A stretch of 64,000 bases of DNA from Anaerolineae bacterium (GCA_025060615.1 JANXBS010000005.1:124001-188000); one strand, 5' to 3'. Numbered from the stretch's first letter, positions 17,949-27,931 are shown. Made by a program: numbers and translations. The notes: generated by a model not told the origin, from the letters alone.

Positions 17949-18293
17949 TCAGCTTGAAGCAGGTACCGCGTAGCCTTCTCTATCGGCGTCGTTCGAGTGG
18001 TTGTCATCGGTCTGTCCCCTTTCAGCAGAGGCCGACTCCAGCCCTGACGGCGATACGGCCGCCGATGAACTCGCTTCGGCAGCTGCTGGCCCTTCGGATG
18101 AACGGGCAGGTGTGGGCAATAGCGCCAGAATCGCCGCCCAACTCAATACTCCAGAGCCTACCAAAGCCACGGCCATACGAGCGATCATCGCATCGAAGCC
18201 AACCCCGGACAGTAAGCTGATTATGGCGACGAACAACGTAATCGTTAGACATAGCAAGTACATAGTGCGAGCGATCGAGTTCAATGCAGGCAT
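17949..18293 (-). CDS. Small membrane protein in the place usually taken by flhG
   Basis: The 114-residue protein has two N-terminal membrane helices (about 10-30 and 40-62) and a disordered Ala/Ser/Glu-rich tail. ATG 18293 follows AGGAGGGGAGG. It lies between flhF and fliA, where flhG is expected in many flagellar loci. It has no P-loop and is not FlhG. Function not recognised. Confidence 0.6.
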   Translation of the reverse strand: MPALNSIARTMYLLCLTITLFVAIISLLSGVGFDAMIARMAVALVGSGVLSWAAILALLPTPARSSEGPAAAEASSSAAVSPSGLESASAERGQTDDNHSNDADREGYAVPASS

Positions 18294-18343
18294 CCTCCCC
18301 TCCTGCCTTTTTTTCATCCCTCATCCTGCAAGAAGCTGGTCAT

Positions 18344-19513
18344 CTACAGTTGCGAGCGGTCAGCAGCGAGCTTGTGTAGGCTAAACACCTCCGATAGACG
18401 TGGCGAGAGCTCTGAGGGGGGCCATAAGCTGCCCTGAATAACCCGATTCGCCAGATCCTCGGCGGAGGCCAGTTCCCAGTCCGTCGGGACGCGTCGCCCA
18501 GTGGTGATACAGCTCACCGGCAGCCCATAGCGCCATGCCAGGCTAACTGCAGCACCGATGCTTGTGGCCTCATCTGCTTTGGTGAAGACCAACCCATCGA
18601 GAGGCACCAGGCTGAAATGTCGGACGATCTCCTCCATCTCTTGATAGGCGGTGGTACACGCTACCGCCAAATACACGGACCGCGATGGCACGGCTAGTAG
18701 GAACTCTCGCAAAGCTTTCAGGCCGGCCTGGTCATGCTGGCTCTGGCCAGGCGTGTCTACCAGGATCAGCACCTGATCCGTTTGGGCCTGTACGATACCA
18801 GTCAATTCCTCAGGCGTATAGGCGATCTCAACAGGGATTCCTAGGATGCTACCGTATCGCTGAAGCTGAAAGGCCCCACCCAACCGAATCGTGTCAACGC
18901 TTACTAAAACCACAGGCCGGTGATGTTCTCGCGCGCAGTAGCTAGCAAGCTTGACAAGCGTCGTCGTCTTGCCCACACCCGTTGGCCCGATCACGAAGAC
19001 GACCCTATTCATCTGCGCGCCCACTACCATCGGATAAGTGGGGATTTTGCTCCGCAGATGGCGGGCGACGCAAGATTTAGCCGTCTCTTCATCTGCAGCG
19101 GCGACGGCGCTCAACTCTGATGCAGCCGCCAGCACCACGTCAGCTGCTAATTCAGGCGAGAGGGACTGGCTGAGAAGTTGCGAGTAAGCCATTTGCAAGC
19201 CCCGCTCCAGCGCCGGCAACCGGGCGCTCCGCACCTCCCAAGTCAGGCGAGCAATAACTTCGCGCAGAGCCGCCAGCTCGGCCTGAACTTCCCGAGGAAG
19301 AGCCCATACCGGCTGGCGTTCCTCCACATGTCCAGCTTGCGCTCGTGCAGCGGATTTTAAGTCGACGGCAGCGATCACCTCGAGCAGGGGACGGCGCAGC
19401 CATCCCCTGCGGATCCGCCGTGAGTGCAGGATCACGGCATCGGGGCCCAGGCGTTCCTTGATCATAGCCAACGCCTGAGCCATATCCTGCGCCTGAAATC
19501 GCTCAACTCGCAT
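18344..19513 (-). CDS. flhF: SRP-type GTPase FlhF
   Basis: The 389-residue protein has the FlhF N-terminal domain (MRVERFQAQDMAQALAMIKERLGPDAVILHSR), an NG-type GTPase with P-loop GPTGVGKT (176-183), DTIRLGG, DTPGQ near 255 and TKADE near 315. FlhF sets the place and number of flagella at the cell pole, usually with FlhG. The start overlaps the flhA end by 11 nt. No flhG is found nearby. Confidence 0.93.
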   Translation of the reverse strand: MRVERFQAQDMAQALAMIKERLGPDAVILHSRRIRRGWLRRPLLEVIAAVDLKSAARAQAGHVEERQPVWALPREVQAELAALREVIARLTWEVRSARLPALERGLQMAYSQLLSQSLSPELAADVVLAAASELSAVAAADEETAKSCVARHLRSKIPTYPMVVGAQMNRVVFVIGPTGVGKTTTLVKLASYCAREHHRPVVLVSVDTIRLGGAFQLQRYGSILGIPVEIAYTPEELTGIVQAQTDQVLILVDTPGQSQHDQAGLKALREFLLAVPSRSVYLAVACTTAYQEMEEIVRHFSLVPLDGLVFTKADEATSIGAAVSLAWRYGLPVSCITTGRRVPTDWELASAEDLANRVIQGSLWPPSELSPRLSEVFSLHKLAADRSQL

Positions 19514-21620
19514 CCTCAGCCTCCTCCAACTCGATCATCCCCTCGGTATAGATCTCCACCCCCGATGCCACCTCGTTATAAGCTAATATGGCCAGCGTAG
19601 GTAACGAGCGCTGGAGAAAGCGACGTAAAGGCAGACGCAGGCGGCTCGAACAGAGCAGCGTCGGCTGATAGCCACGCGTGATCATGCGCTCTACCTGGGC
19701 TCTCACCTCTCGCAATAGTGTCTGTGCCCTGTCAGGGCTCAAAGCGATAGCCATTCCCCAATCGGTGGGCTGCAGTGCAGCGATCAATGTGGACTCGAGA
19801 CCGGGTCCCAGCGTGAGCACATGCAACGCACCATCTGGGCCGCGCAATTGATTGGTGATAGCTCGGCTCAAGGCCAGCCGTGCATACTCGCTTAGGAGGT
19901 CGGGGTCTCGTGTCTCCGAGACACGGCTCATAATCGCCTCGAGGATGGAAAGCAGATCTCGGATGGAGATCCGCTCACGCAGTAAGTTTTGCAGGACTTT
20001 CTGGACCAATCCTATTCCCACGCGATCACTCAGCACCTCGTCTACCACGGCTGGATAATCTGGTCGCAACTTCTCGATGAGCTTCTGAACCTCCTGACGC
20101 CCTAACAGCTCAGCTGCATGAGCTTTAGCGACTTCCATCAAGTGTGTGGTGATGACAGAACTCGGATCCACTACCGTATAGCCCAAGATCTCGGCCCGCT
20201 CTTTGGCCTTTGCGTCAATCCAAAGTGCAGGCATCCCAAACACTGGCTCTTTAGTAGGCAATCCCTTGACCTCCTCGCCCAGGGTATTGAGATCGACTTC
20301 CGGGCCAGGTGAGAGGGCGAGGAAATGATTTACCAGCACCTCCCCCCGGCCAACCTCCTCGCTGCGCAGCTTGATCGTGTAGGTGTTGGGCGGCAAGGTC
20401 AAGTTGTCCCGAATCCGGACCTTGGGCAACACAAATCCGAGTTCCAGGGCGATCTGACGACGGACAGCGCTGATACGCGGTAATAAGCTACCTTCCTGGG
20501 CCTCATCCACTAGTGAGATCAGACCATATCCCAACTCCAGCTCCAATGGATCCACCCGCAGCAACGCGCTCACATCATCGGCTTCTTCCATCGGAGTCGG
20601 ACGGGTTTCCTCGGGCTTCTCGATCCGGCGTGCCATCTCCATATGGCTCATCAGATAGCTGGCCCCACCCACCAGGGCTCCCAGCACGAAGAAGGGCACT
20701 TTAGGAAGCCCAGGCACCAGGCCGAATAAAACCAGCATGCCGGCCACAATCATTAACGCTCGCGGATAGGTGATCGTCTGCTGCAGGATCTCCTGCCCCA
20801 TGTTCTCAGTCGCTGCTGCGCGCGTCACGATAATGCCAGTTGCCGTCGAGACCAGCAGCGCAGGGATCTGCGCGACCAGCCCATCGCCGACCGTGAGCAG
20901 CGTATACGTCCTCAAGGCTTCAGGGAGCGTCATACCCATTTGCAAAATGCCAATGGCGAATCCACCCAGGATGTTCACCAGGATAATCGCTACGGCGGCG
21001 ATGGCGTCACCTTTGACGAATTTGCTAGCCCCATCCATTGCCCCATAGAAGTCAGCTTCCAACTCAATCAGATGCCGTCGCTGACGAGCCTGCTCCTCGT
21101 TGATCAGGCCGGCATTCAGATCGGCATCAATACTCATCTGCTTGCCGGGCATAGCATCCAACGTGAAGCGCGCCGCCACCTCAGCCACGCGCCCAGCGCC
21201 GTTGGTGATGACCACGAACTGGATGATCATGAGCAACAAGAAGATGACGATACCGACGATATAGTTGCCTCCGACGACAAACTGGCCAAAGGCCTGGATC
21301 ACCTGGCCGGCATAGGCGTGGAGAAGGATGGACCGAGACGAAGAGATATTCAGCCCCAGCCGGAACAGGGTCACGATCAGCAACAACGAGGGAAACACGC
21401 TGAACTGTAACGGCTCTCGCACGTACATCGTGATCAGCAGGATCGCGATAGAGATGCTGAAGTTAAGTGTCAACAGCAGATCGAGCAATATAGGTGGTAT
21501 AGGGATCACCATCATGGTCATGATCCCAACCACCGCGACCGCCAGCACGATGTCGCTTTGCCGCAGGACTCGATTCAGGTTTCGCAGGTACAAGGTACCA
21601 GTGCCAGGATTCGCTGTCAT
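19503..21620 (-). CDS. flhA: Flagellar type III export gate protein FlhA
   Basis: The 705-residue protein begins with about eight membrane helices containing the conserved FHIPEP-like region (LINEEQARQRRHLIELEADFYGAMDGASKFVKGDA, about 173-207). A cytoplasmic domain (about 360-690) follows; it forms the nonameric ring that receives chaperone-substrate complexes. Length is as usual for the family. It lies between flhB and flhF. Confidence 0.95.
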   Translation of the reverse strand: MTANPGTGTLYLRNLNRVLRQSDIVLAVAVVGIMTMMVIPIPPILLDLLLTLNFSISIAILLITMYVREPLQFSVFPSLLLIVTLFRLGLNISSSRSILLHAYAGQVIQAFGQFVVGGNYIVGIVIFLLLMIIQFVVITNGAGRVAEVAARFTLDAMPGKQMSIDADLNAGLINEEQARQRRHLIELEADFYGAMDGASKFVKGDAIAAVAIILVNILGGFAIGILQMGMTLPEALRTYTLLTVGDGLVAQIPALLVSTATGIIVTRAAATENMGQEILQQTITYPRALMIVAGMLVLFGLVPGLPKVPFFVLGALVGGASYLMSHMEMARRIEKPEETRPTPMEEADDVSALLRVDPLELELGYGLISLVDEAQEGSLLPRISAVRRQIALELGFVLPKVRIRDNLTLPPNTYTIKLRSEEVGRGEVLVNHFLALSPGPEVDLNTLGEEVKGLPTKEPVFGMPALWIDAKAKERAEILGYTVVDPSSVITTHLMEVAKAHAAELLGRQEVQKLIEKLRPDYPAVVDEVLSDRVGIGLVQKVLQNLLRERISIRDLLSILEAIMSRVSETRDPDLLSEYARLALSRAITNQLRGPDGALHVLTLGPGLESTLIAALQPTDWGMAIALSPDRAQTLLREVRAQVERMITRGYQPTLLCSSRLRLPLRRFLQRSLPTLAILAYNEVASGVEIYTEGMIELEEAEDAS

Positions 21621-21636
21621 CGCATCGCCCTATGCC

Positions 21637-22695
21637 TTATACGTATATAGGCCTGGTCTGCCGCAGCCGATACACGAAAGCCAAAACTTCGGCCACGGCC
21701 TGGTATAGCGCAGGCGGGATCTGCGTTCCGACTTCCAAGCGGATCAAAGCGTGGGCCAGCGGAGGGTTTTCTACAATAGGGACACGATGCTGTTGGGCCA
21801 CTCGGACGATCTGAGCGGCGATCACTCCCTTCCCCTTTGCTACCACCGTGGGAGCTAACATAGTTCGCCCGTTATACTGAAGCGCGACTGCCAAGTGTGT
21901 TGGGTTGGTGATGACTACATCGGCCTTCGGCACCTGCTGCATCATGCGCAAACGTGCCAAACGCCGCTGCATCTGGCGAATGCGCCCCTTCAAATGCGGA
22001 GACCCCTCGGCGCTCCGCATCTCCTCCTTAACCTCCTCGCGCGTCATGCGGATGCTTCGCTGAAACCGCCGGCGTTGATAGACGTAGTCTATGACGGCAA
22101 TACCCCCAAATAGCAATGCCACCCGTAGTACCATTTCATACCCGGTTTTCGCCAGTAGCGCCATCCCGTTAGATATGCCCGCTGTAGAGGCTGCTGCAAT
22201 CTCGGCCAGCCGCTGAGGTAACGGCACGAAGACCACCAGGCCGATCACCGCGAGCCTTCCGAGGTCTTTAAGGACTTCCATTAGGCTGTGTCGAGATACT
22301 AAGATCCTCAAGTTAGCCATGGGGTTGATACGGTTCAGGTTGGGCTTCAACAGCGTGAGGGCGACCAGGCCACGCGTCTGAGCCAATGTGCTCAAAACTC
22401 CTGTTACCATCATGACGATGACCAATGGGCCTATCAGCCCCATAGCAAACAGGGCTAGGGCATTGCCCCTCGCCTGCAAGGCTGCCAGAGACAGGTCTGG
22501 CCGCACGAGTACGCCGAAGGCCTCACGCATCAACTGACCTAGCCCGTTGATAAGCTCGTCCCCCTGTGAGCGCAGCATGTAAACGCCGACCAGCAGGCTC
22601 AATGCGCTGCTCAACTCCACACTCTTGGCGACTTGCCCCCGTCGCCGGATTTCGGCCAGGCGACGGGGAGTAGGCGCTTCGGTTCGCTCGCTCAT
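21637..22695 (-). CDS. flhB: Flagellar export switch protein FlhB
   Basis: The 352-residue protein has four membrane helices (about 28-45, 82-105, 140-160, 185-205) and a cytoplasmic domain with the self-cleavage motif NPTH at 264-267. Cleavage there, with FliK, switches export from hook to filament proteins. The N-terminal SERTEAPTPRRL block is typical. It sits between fliR and flhA. Confidence 0.95.
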   Translation of the reverse strand: MSERTEAPTPRRLAEIRRRGQVAKSVELSSALSLLVGVYMLRSQGDELINGLGQLMREAFGVLVRPDLSLAALQARGNALALFAMGLIGPLVIVMMVTGVLSTLAQTRGLVALTLLKPNLNRINPMANLRILVSRHSLMEVLKDLGRLAVIGLVVFVPLPQRLAEIAAASTAGISNGMALLAKTGYEMVLRVALLFGGIAVIDYVYQRRRFQRSIRMTREEVKEEMRSAEGSPHLKGRIRQMQRRLARLRMMQQVPKADVVITNPTHLAVALQYNGRTMLAPTVVAKGKGVIAAQIVRVAQQHRVPIVENPPLAHALIRLEVGTQIPPALYQAVAEVLAFVYRLRQTRPIYV

Positions 22696-22716
22696 CTCAT
22701 AAAGCTTTCCGAACTC

Positions 22717-23478
22717 TTACCGGACGGCTAACAACACGTTGCGCGCCGCCTGGAATATCACCTGTTCCACAACTGGCATCATGGATGGCCATGCTATTAT
22801 CAACGCGGCCAGGCCGGCGGCGACCTTCAACGGCATCCCTAAAACGAACACTGGTGCTCGTGGGATCACTCGGTTGATCATGGCCAGTGCGAGGTCAGTA
22901 AGCAGCAGCGTAGCCAGGACTGGCAATGCAATCTGGAGCGCGCTCACGAAGACGGCCTCGCTGAAACGAATCAATCGCTCCGCCGTAATGGCATCCATTA
23001 CTAAGGAGCCCGGCGGCGCAACTTCCAACGTGCGCCCGAGTGCCACCAATAAGGCGTGATGTCCTCGAATCGCAAAAAAGATGAGCGTCGCCAATAACAC
23101 ATAGAATTGCTCGATCAGGCCCCCCTGGCTTGGCAGGACTGGATTGATCAAGACGGGGAAGCTGAGCCCCATCTCCATGCTGATGATGCCGCCGGCCATC
23201 TCCAAGGCATGAAACGCTAACATGCTCACGAATCCGATCAAAGCCCCTATCAAAACCTCAGCTCCCACGGCAATCAGAAATGTAAGCCCATCCGAAGAGG
23301 AAGCGACAGGTGGATTTGCCACAAGCGTTGCGTAGGTCAAAGCCATGGCGAGGCCGATCTTCACCGGCGCAATCACCGCCCGATGGCCGAACACTGGCCC
23401 CGTCGCCAGTGCGGTGAGCACCCGCACAAAGGTCAGCACTCCCTGTTCTGCTATAGCACCTGATAGATGTAGGTCCAC
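22717..23478 (-). CDS. fliR: Flagellar export gate protein FliR
   Basis: The 253-residue protein has about six membrane helices and the conserved FliR region EVLIGALIGFVSMLAFHALEMAGGIISMEMGLS (about 73-105). It forms, with FliP and FliQ, the export pore. The start is GTG 23478 after GGGAGGATGTGACCG. Confidence 0.93.
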   Translation of the reverse strand: MDLHLSGAIAEQGVLTFVRVLTALATGPVFGHRAVIAPVKIGLAMALTYATLVANPPVASSSDGLTFLIAVGAEVLIGALIGFVSMLAFHALEMAGGIISMEMGLSFPVLINPVLPSQGGLIEQFYVLLATLIFFAIRGHHALLVALGRTLEVAPPGSLVMDAITAERLIRFSEAVFVSALQIALPVLATLLLTDLALAMINRVIPRAPVFVLGMPLKVAAGLAALIIAWPSMMPVVEQVIFQAARNVLLAVR

Positions 23479-23497
23479 CGGTCACATCCTCCCATCC

Positions 23498-23767
23498 TCA
23501 ACGCGCCAAATTTGGCAGACTGGTGAACAGGCCAGCTGTATACTGCAGCAAATCCTGAAGCATCCAGGATCCCAGCAACGCCAACACCAGGAAAAACACC
23601 AACAGCTTAGGCACAAACGTCAATGTGACCTCATGAATCTGGGTAACCGCCTGGACGAGGCTGACGATGAGACCCACTAGAAGACTACTCAAAAGCAGGG
23701 GCAACGCTAACATCAGCGTGATGATCAACGCATTGCGCCCTAACTCCAGCACCATCGTCTCCGTCAT
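23498..23767 (-). CDS. fliQ: Flagellar export gate protein FliQ
   Basis: The 89-residue protein has two membrane helices (about 15-38 and 50-72) and the family motif QAVTQIHEVTLTFVPKL. Length is standard. ATG 23767 follows AAGGGGATCTCAT. It is part of the FliP5Q4R1 pore complex. Confidence 0.93.
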   Translation of the reverse strand: MTETMVLELGRNALIITLMLALPLLLSSLLVGLIVSLVQAVTQIHEVTLTFVPKLLVFFLVLALLGSWMLQDLLQYTAGLFTSLPNLAR

Positions 23768-23780
23768 ATGAGATCCCCTT

Positions 23781-24551
23781 CTAAACATGAAAGCTCATCA
23801 CCAGCGAACGCACCACCAGATGCCAACCATCTACCATGACGAAAAGCAACAGCTTAAAGGGAAGGGAAATCACCGTTGGCGGTAGCATCATCATACCCAT
23901 GGACATCAGTGCACTCGATACGACCATGTCCACTACCAGAAATGGGATATAAACCACAAAGGCCATCTGAAAGGCCGTCCTCAGCTCGCTGATGACAAAG
24001 GCTGGGATCAGCGCGTATGTCGGCACGTCATCCGCCGTGCGCGGGCGAGGGAGCTGAGCTAGATGGATGAAGAGTGCTAGATCCTCCTCGCGAGCCTGCT
24101 TCAACATAAATTCCCGAATCGGCTGCATCCCTCGTTCCATTGCCTCCTGCTGGGAGAGCGTCCCAGCAATAAACGGCTGCAATGCGTCCCGGTTAACTTG
24201 CTCCCACACCGGATTCATCACGAAAAAGGTCAAAAAGAGCGAAAGGGCGATAATCACCTGGTTAGGAGGCAATTGAGGAAGGCCGATGGCATTTCGTAAG
24301 ATGGAGAGAACCACTGTGATGCGAATGAAGGCCGTGGTCACAATCAAGATAGCCGGCACCAAGGCCAGGGTGGTAAGCATAATAAGGAGCTGAAGCTCAG
24401 CTACTAGCTCCTGACCGTTTCCCGGCATACTGACGCGTAAGTCGAAGTCGGGTGAGCCGGCGTCCTCCGCCCGAATGACACAGCCGGTCACTCCTACGGC
24501 GAGAAAAAGGATGGCCAAGATCAGCGCAATGCCACCTGTTCTGAAACTCAT
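23781..24551 (-). CDS. fliP: Flagellar export gate protein FliP
   Basis: The 256-residue protein has a signal peptide (about 1-25), then membrane helices and the FliP signatures RITVVLSILRNAIGLPQLPPNQV and the C-terminal VISLPFKLLLFVMVDGWHLVV. It builds the export pore. Its ATG overlaps the fliO stop by 4 nt. Confidence 0.95.
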   Translation of the reverse strand: MSFRTGGIALILAILFLAVGVTGCVIRAEDAGSPDFDLRVSMPGNGQELVAELQLLIMLTTLALVPAILIVTTAFIRITVVLSILRNAIGLPQLPPNQVIIALSLFLTFFVMNPVWEQVNRDALQPFIAGTLSQQEAMERGMQPIREFMLKQAREEDLALFIHLAQLPRPRTADDVPTYALIPAFVISELRTAFQMAFVVYIPFLVVDMVVSSALMSMGMMMLPPTVISLPFKLLLFVMVDGWHLVVRSLVMSFHV

Positions 24552-25159
24552 ATCCCCTCCGTGCGGCCCAGCTCTCGCAGCCGATCGATCACCTCGCGCA
24601 GCCGATTGAACGCGGCGTCCATTTTCACCTGCGGCATCGATGTCATTGGCTCATCTGCTATGGATGCCAGCTGCGCCGCAAAGGGACTTGGTTTTCCCAC
24701 GGTCTCCCGATCCATTTCCGCCAATAGGCTTACCTGATGATCCGTAGCGCCTAGTACCAACAGCCGCCCATTGATCTCAACCAGATGAAGCGTCCGATGA
24801 GGGGACAGGTGAACAGTCTCCCATACTTGGATCCAGTTAGCCCTAGCAGCCGTTAGGCCCCTCCGCCACAAAAAGGCTCTGATCCCCCACAGGGTGCCGT
24901 AAATGGCTATCACCACCAAGAGCAGGCTGCCAATCACTCCCAAGGCCGTTCGCCATCCTGCTGGCTCTGGATTGGCCGAGATCGCCGGCACCAATTCCTC
25001 GTAATCCCGCACAAAACCGGTGGACTCGAGTCCTGCAGATAGCTGAGAACCGCCCAAGACCGGATCTTGCGCGTGGCTGATCCCTGTCAAAACAACCCAC
25101 CAACCCACAATCAGGAGGACCACCCTCAGCCATCGGGTAATACGGAAAACCCTGCCCAT
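24548..25159 (-). CDS. fliO: Flagellar export assembly protein FliO
   Basis: The 203-residue protein has a signal peptide (cleavage near HAQD, residue 31), a membrane helix (about 68-92) and the cytoplasmic FliO domain (IQVWETVHLSPHRTLHLVEINGRLLVLGATDHQVSLLAEM). FliO helps FliP fold into the export gate. It overlaps fliP by 4 nt and is flanked by fliN. Confidence 0.85.
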   Translation of the reverse strand: MGRVFRITRWLRVVLLIVGWWVVLTGISHAQDPVLGGSQLSAGLESTGFVRDYEELVPAISANPEPAGWRTALGVIGSLLLVVIAIYGTLWGIRAFLWRRGLTAARANWIQVWETVHLSPHRTLHLVEINGRLLVLGATDHQVSLLAEMDRETVGKPSPFAAQLASIADEPMTSMPQVKMDAAFNRLREVIDRLRELGRTEGI

Positions 25160-25174
25160 CCCAGCCTCTCTCGT

Positions 25175-25510
25175 TCAGCCCAGAGAACGCACGCGTGCTG
25201 CTGGCGGGACGATGTCCGTCACACGCACGCCAAACATGTCGTCAATGACTACGACTTCACCGTGGGCGATTAGCTTGCCGTTTACCAGGATGTCCACCAC
25301 TTCGCCAGCCACTTTGCTCAGCTCCACCACTGAGCCAGGCCCCAGCGCGAGCACCTCGCGGATGGGCATCTCAGTTCGTCCTAACTCTACGGTCACACGC
25401 AGTGGGACATCGAGGAGCAAATCCAGGTTTCTAGCACCTGAGCTGGGCTGTCCCGTCCCTAGGGGTGTTAGCTCTGCCGGCTGTACGGTAGCAGGCTCTT
25501 TCTCTGACAT
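25175..25510 (-). CDS. fliN: Flagellar motor switch protein FliN
   Basis: The 111-residue protein consists mainly of one SpoA/FliN domain ([73 protein letters not shown]). It forms the bottom of the C-ring. ATG 25510 follows GAGAGGTGATTGCAT. No CheC-like part is fused to it, so it is FliN, not FliY. Confidence 0.93.
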   Translation of the reverse strand: MSEKEPATVQPAELTPLGTGQPSSGARNLDLLLDVPLRVTVELGRTEMPIREVLALGPGSVVELSKVAGEVVDILVNGKLIAHGEVVVIDDMFGVRVTDIVPPAARVRSLG

Positions 25511-25516
25511 ATGCAA

Positions 25517-26539
25517 TCACCTCTCTTCAAGTCTCTCGGCCTCTCCGGTGATCACTTGAGTGATCTCGACGGCCAGGCGAGTGCCCCGGGTGCCTGGCCG
25601 CGCCCAGAATCGGTGCACTCCTCCTACCAAGACCTTGATCTCGTGATGGGCTGCCGCGTCTAGTGGGATCAGATCACCGGGCTTTAATTCGTTCAGCTCT
25701 TGCAATGTCGTGTCTACCTCCCCCAAAATCGCCGTCACCTCCACAGGCACCTCTTGCAAGTGGGCGATAAGATGCTGAATTTCAGCGGTTCGCTCCAGAT
25801 CGTCAGAGGCTTCAGTGCCAGCAATCCATGCCTGTGGGCTCAGCTTAGCGCCCACCGGCTTTAGGAGCGCATATGGAAGCCCCAACCGTAGATAACCATT
25901 CACCTCACCCAGCCGCACCTCAAACACGATCCATACGATGGCATCGGTCAACAAGCCAAGCTGCACAAAATACATATTCAGCAACGTCTCTTCCACCTGA
26001 GGCTTCACTGGAAGTACGGCTGTCCATGCCTCTGCCAGGCTATCCAGAATTCGGACAACCACTCCTTCCAGTAGAGAAAGCTCTAGGTCCGTGAACTCCC
26101 TATGCCGTTCCCATGCCCGTCCTGGCCCTCCCAACAGGCGATCAATGATCACATCAGCTAGCGGCGCGCTGATCTCCAGAACCATCTGCCCCTGTAGCGG
26201 CTTCAAACTAACGATGTTATAGATGGCCGGCCCAGCTAGCTGGGATAGAAAGGTCGCGTAAGTGCCTTGATCAATATCTGCCAGATTAGCGTCTACTGCA
26301 GTCCGTAGATAGGCAGAGAGGGAAATAGCCATTCGCCGTCCCATGTTCTCGTGCATCATGCGCAGCGCACGGATTTGTTCCTTAGAGAACTTGTCAGGGC
26401 GACGGAAGTCGTAGTGCCGAATGGCGGCTTGCTGATCCGACGGCGGCGCGGGGGCTAGCAGGGTCTCACCACTCGTGGGCAGCATAGCCAAAAGCGCGTC
26501 TATCTCCTCCTGGGTCAGGATCTCGCTAGGAGTCGTCAT
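25517..26539 (-). CDS. fliM: Flagellar motor switch protein FliM
   Basis: The 340-residue protein has the N-terminal CheY-binding peptide (EILTQEEIDALLAML, residues 6-20), the CheC-like middle domain (about 45-230) and a C-terminal SpoA domain (about 255-330). CheY-P binds the N-terminal peptide and changes the direction of rotation. It lies next to fliN. Confidence 0.95.
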   Translation of the reverse strand: MTTPSEILTQEEIDALLAMLPTSGETLLAPAPPSDQQAAIRHYDFRRPDKFSKEQIRALRMMHENMGRRMAISLSAYLRTAVDANLADIDQGTYATFLSQLAGPAIYNIVSLKPLQGQMVLEISAPLADVIIDRLLGGPGRAWERHREFTDLELSLLEGVVVRILDSLAEAWTAVLPVKPQVEETLLNMYFVQLGLLTDAIVWIVFEVRLGEVNGYLRLGLPYALLKPVGAKLSPQAWIAGTEASDDLERTAEIQHLIAHLQEVPVEVTAILGEVDTTLQELNELKPGDLIPLDAAAHHEIKVLVGGVHRFWARPGTRGTRLAVEITQVITGEAERLEER

Positions 26540-26572
26540 GCTAGGCCTCTTGCTACCGGATATCAGGGTTGG

Positions 26573-27145
26573 CTACTGAACCACGAAATCGGTGAAATAT
26601 ACAGCCCCAACATATTTGCCATCGCCCAGGCTGGCATTCAGTTGTTCCATCAGCTCCTCTTTGAGCTGCTGTTTGCCCTCTAAAGAGAAAATCTCAGCAA
26701 ACGTCTTGCTGCTTAAGATCGAGATCACCAAATCGTCTATGATGGGCTTTTGACGCATTAGCTCTTCTTTAAAGTGCGTCTCTTCGGCCATTCGCTTCTC
26801 TGGTGGGAGCCGATAGAACTCTGCGCTCTCCGGCAGAAATTCCAGCGTGATCGAGACGCGCAGATAGCGGTACCCACCCGGGTCTGCCAGATTTACGACG
26901 CGCTCTCCCAGCGAAAACAGAATCCCATGGCCGCGCAACGTTGTCTGATGGACTGGAGCCACAGGCCCTATGGGCTCTGCAGGGATAGGCGTGCCGGGCT
27001 GTGTCTGAGTCGGCCCGATTTGGAGCTGAATCTGGATGGGCTTAGGCAAGCCCGAGGGAACCATGAAATATCCCACGCCGAACAGCAACAGGGCTATAGC
27101 TCCACCGATGATGAGCAATTTGCGATTGGCAAACAATTTTTTCAT
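26573..27145 (-). CDS. fliL: Flagellar basal-body protein FliL
   Basis: The 190-residue protein has an N-terminal membrane helix (about 10-29) and the FliL periplasmic domain (YLRVSITLEFLPES, then LVISILSSKTFAEIFSLEGKQQLKEELMEQLN). FliL surrounds the stator and raises torque. The ATG overlaps the motB stop by 4 nt. It precedes fliM. Confidence 0.92.
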   Translation of the reverse strand: MKKLFANRKLLIIGGAIALLLFGVGYFMVPSGLPKPIQIQLQIGPTQTQPGTPIPAEPIGPVAPVHQTTLRGHGILFSLGERVVNLADPGGYRYLRVSITLEFLPESAEFYRLPPEKRMAEETHFKEELMRQKPIIDDLVISILSSKTFAEIFSLEGKQQLKEELMEQLNASLGDGKYVGAVYFTDFVVQ

Positions 27146-27927
27146 GGCTGTCCACCGTGATGGAGATTGGCATTGGCCGCAGGGCCTTCGCCTGGCAGAT
27201 TTAAGCCATCGATAAGGTAATCGTCCGGCGGATAGAGGATCACGATGTCGGCGCGCCGATTTTGGGCACGGTGCTCGCGAGAGTCATTGGGGAACAGCGG
27301 GGCATACTCGGCGCGGCCCACCGCAACCAACCGTTCAGGCTGAATATGGCCTTTTTCGATCAGGTAACGGACCACACCAGCTGCACGAGCTGCACTCAGC
27401 TCCCAATTTGTCGGGTACAGGGGGTTGTTGGTCGGCAGATCATCCGTGTGGGCCTCAACCCGGATAGGATTTGGCATGGGGGCGATGATGCGCGCGATCT
27501 CGTCCAGCATCGGTAGGGATTCTGGGCTTAGCTCTACCCCGCCCGATGGAAACAATAGAGAAGCGGAAAGGGTAATGGCGATCCCCTCTCGGCGCATGTT
27601 GACCGCCACAAACGGATGAGTGCCAGTCGCCCGGCTGCGCTCGGCCAGGGCCTGGGAGATGGCCAGAAAATCCTTGCTACGCTGCGGCAATGACTGAAAG
27701 GGAAGTGCCCCACCGCCCTCGCCCGGCAAAATCCCTTGACCTCCGCTACTTGGCAGAACGCTAATCCCAAAGCCCTGGCGCAGCGAAATGGCCAACTTAG
27801 TAAAGCGCTCTAGGTCGGCCTTGGAACCGGCATACATGATGATGAAGAAGGCTAGCAAAAGCGTAATGAGGTCCGCGTAAGTCAACAACCAGCGCAGGCC
27901 TCCTGCACTGCCATGTCCGCCCGCCAT
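27142..27927 (-). CDS. motB: Flagellar stator protein MotB
   Basis: The 261-residue protein has an N-terminal membrane helix with the ion-binding Asp19 (WLLTYADLITLLLAFF), a plug and an OmpA-type peptidoglycan-binding domain (about 115-240; RVEAHTDDLPTNNPLYPTNWELSAARA). It anchors the stator to the cell wall. The sequence around Asp19 does not settle H+ or Na+ use. It starts 4 nt after motA. Confidence 0.94.
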   Translation of the reverse strand: MAGGHGSAGGLRWLLTYADLITLLLAFFIIMYAGSKADLERFTKLAISLRQGFGISVLPSSGGQGILPGEGGGALPFQSLPQRSKDFLAISQALAERSRATGTHPFVAVNMRREGIAITLSASLLFPSGGVELSPESLPMLDEIARIIAPMPNPIRVEAHTDDLPTNNPLYPTNWELSAARAAGVVRYLIEKGHIQPERLVAVGRAEYAPLFPNDSREHRAQNRRADIVILYPPDDYLIDGLNLPGEGPAANANLHHGGQP

Positions 27928-27931
27928 CGCC

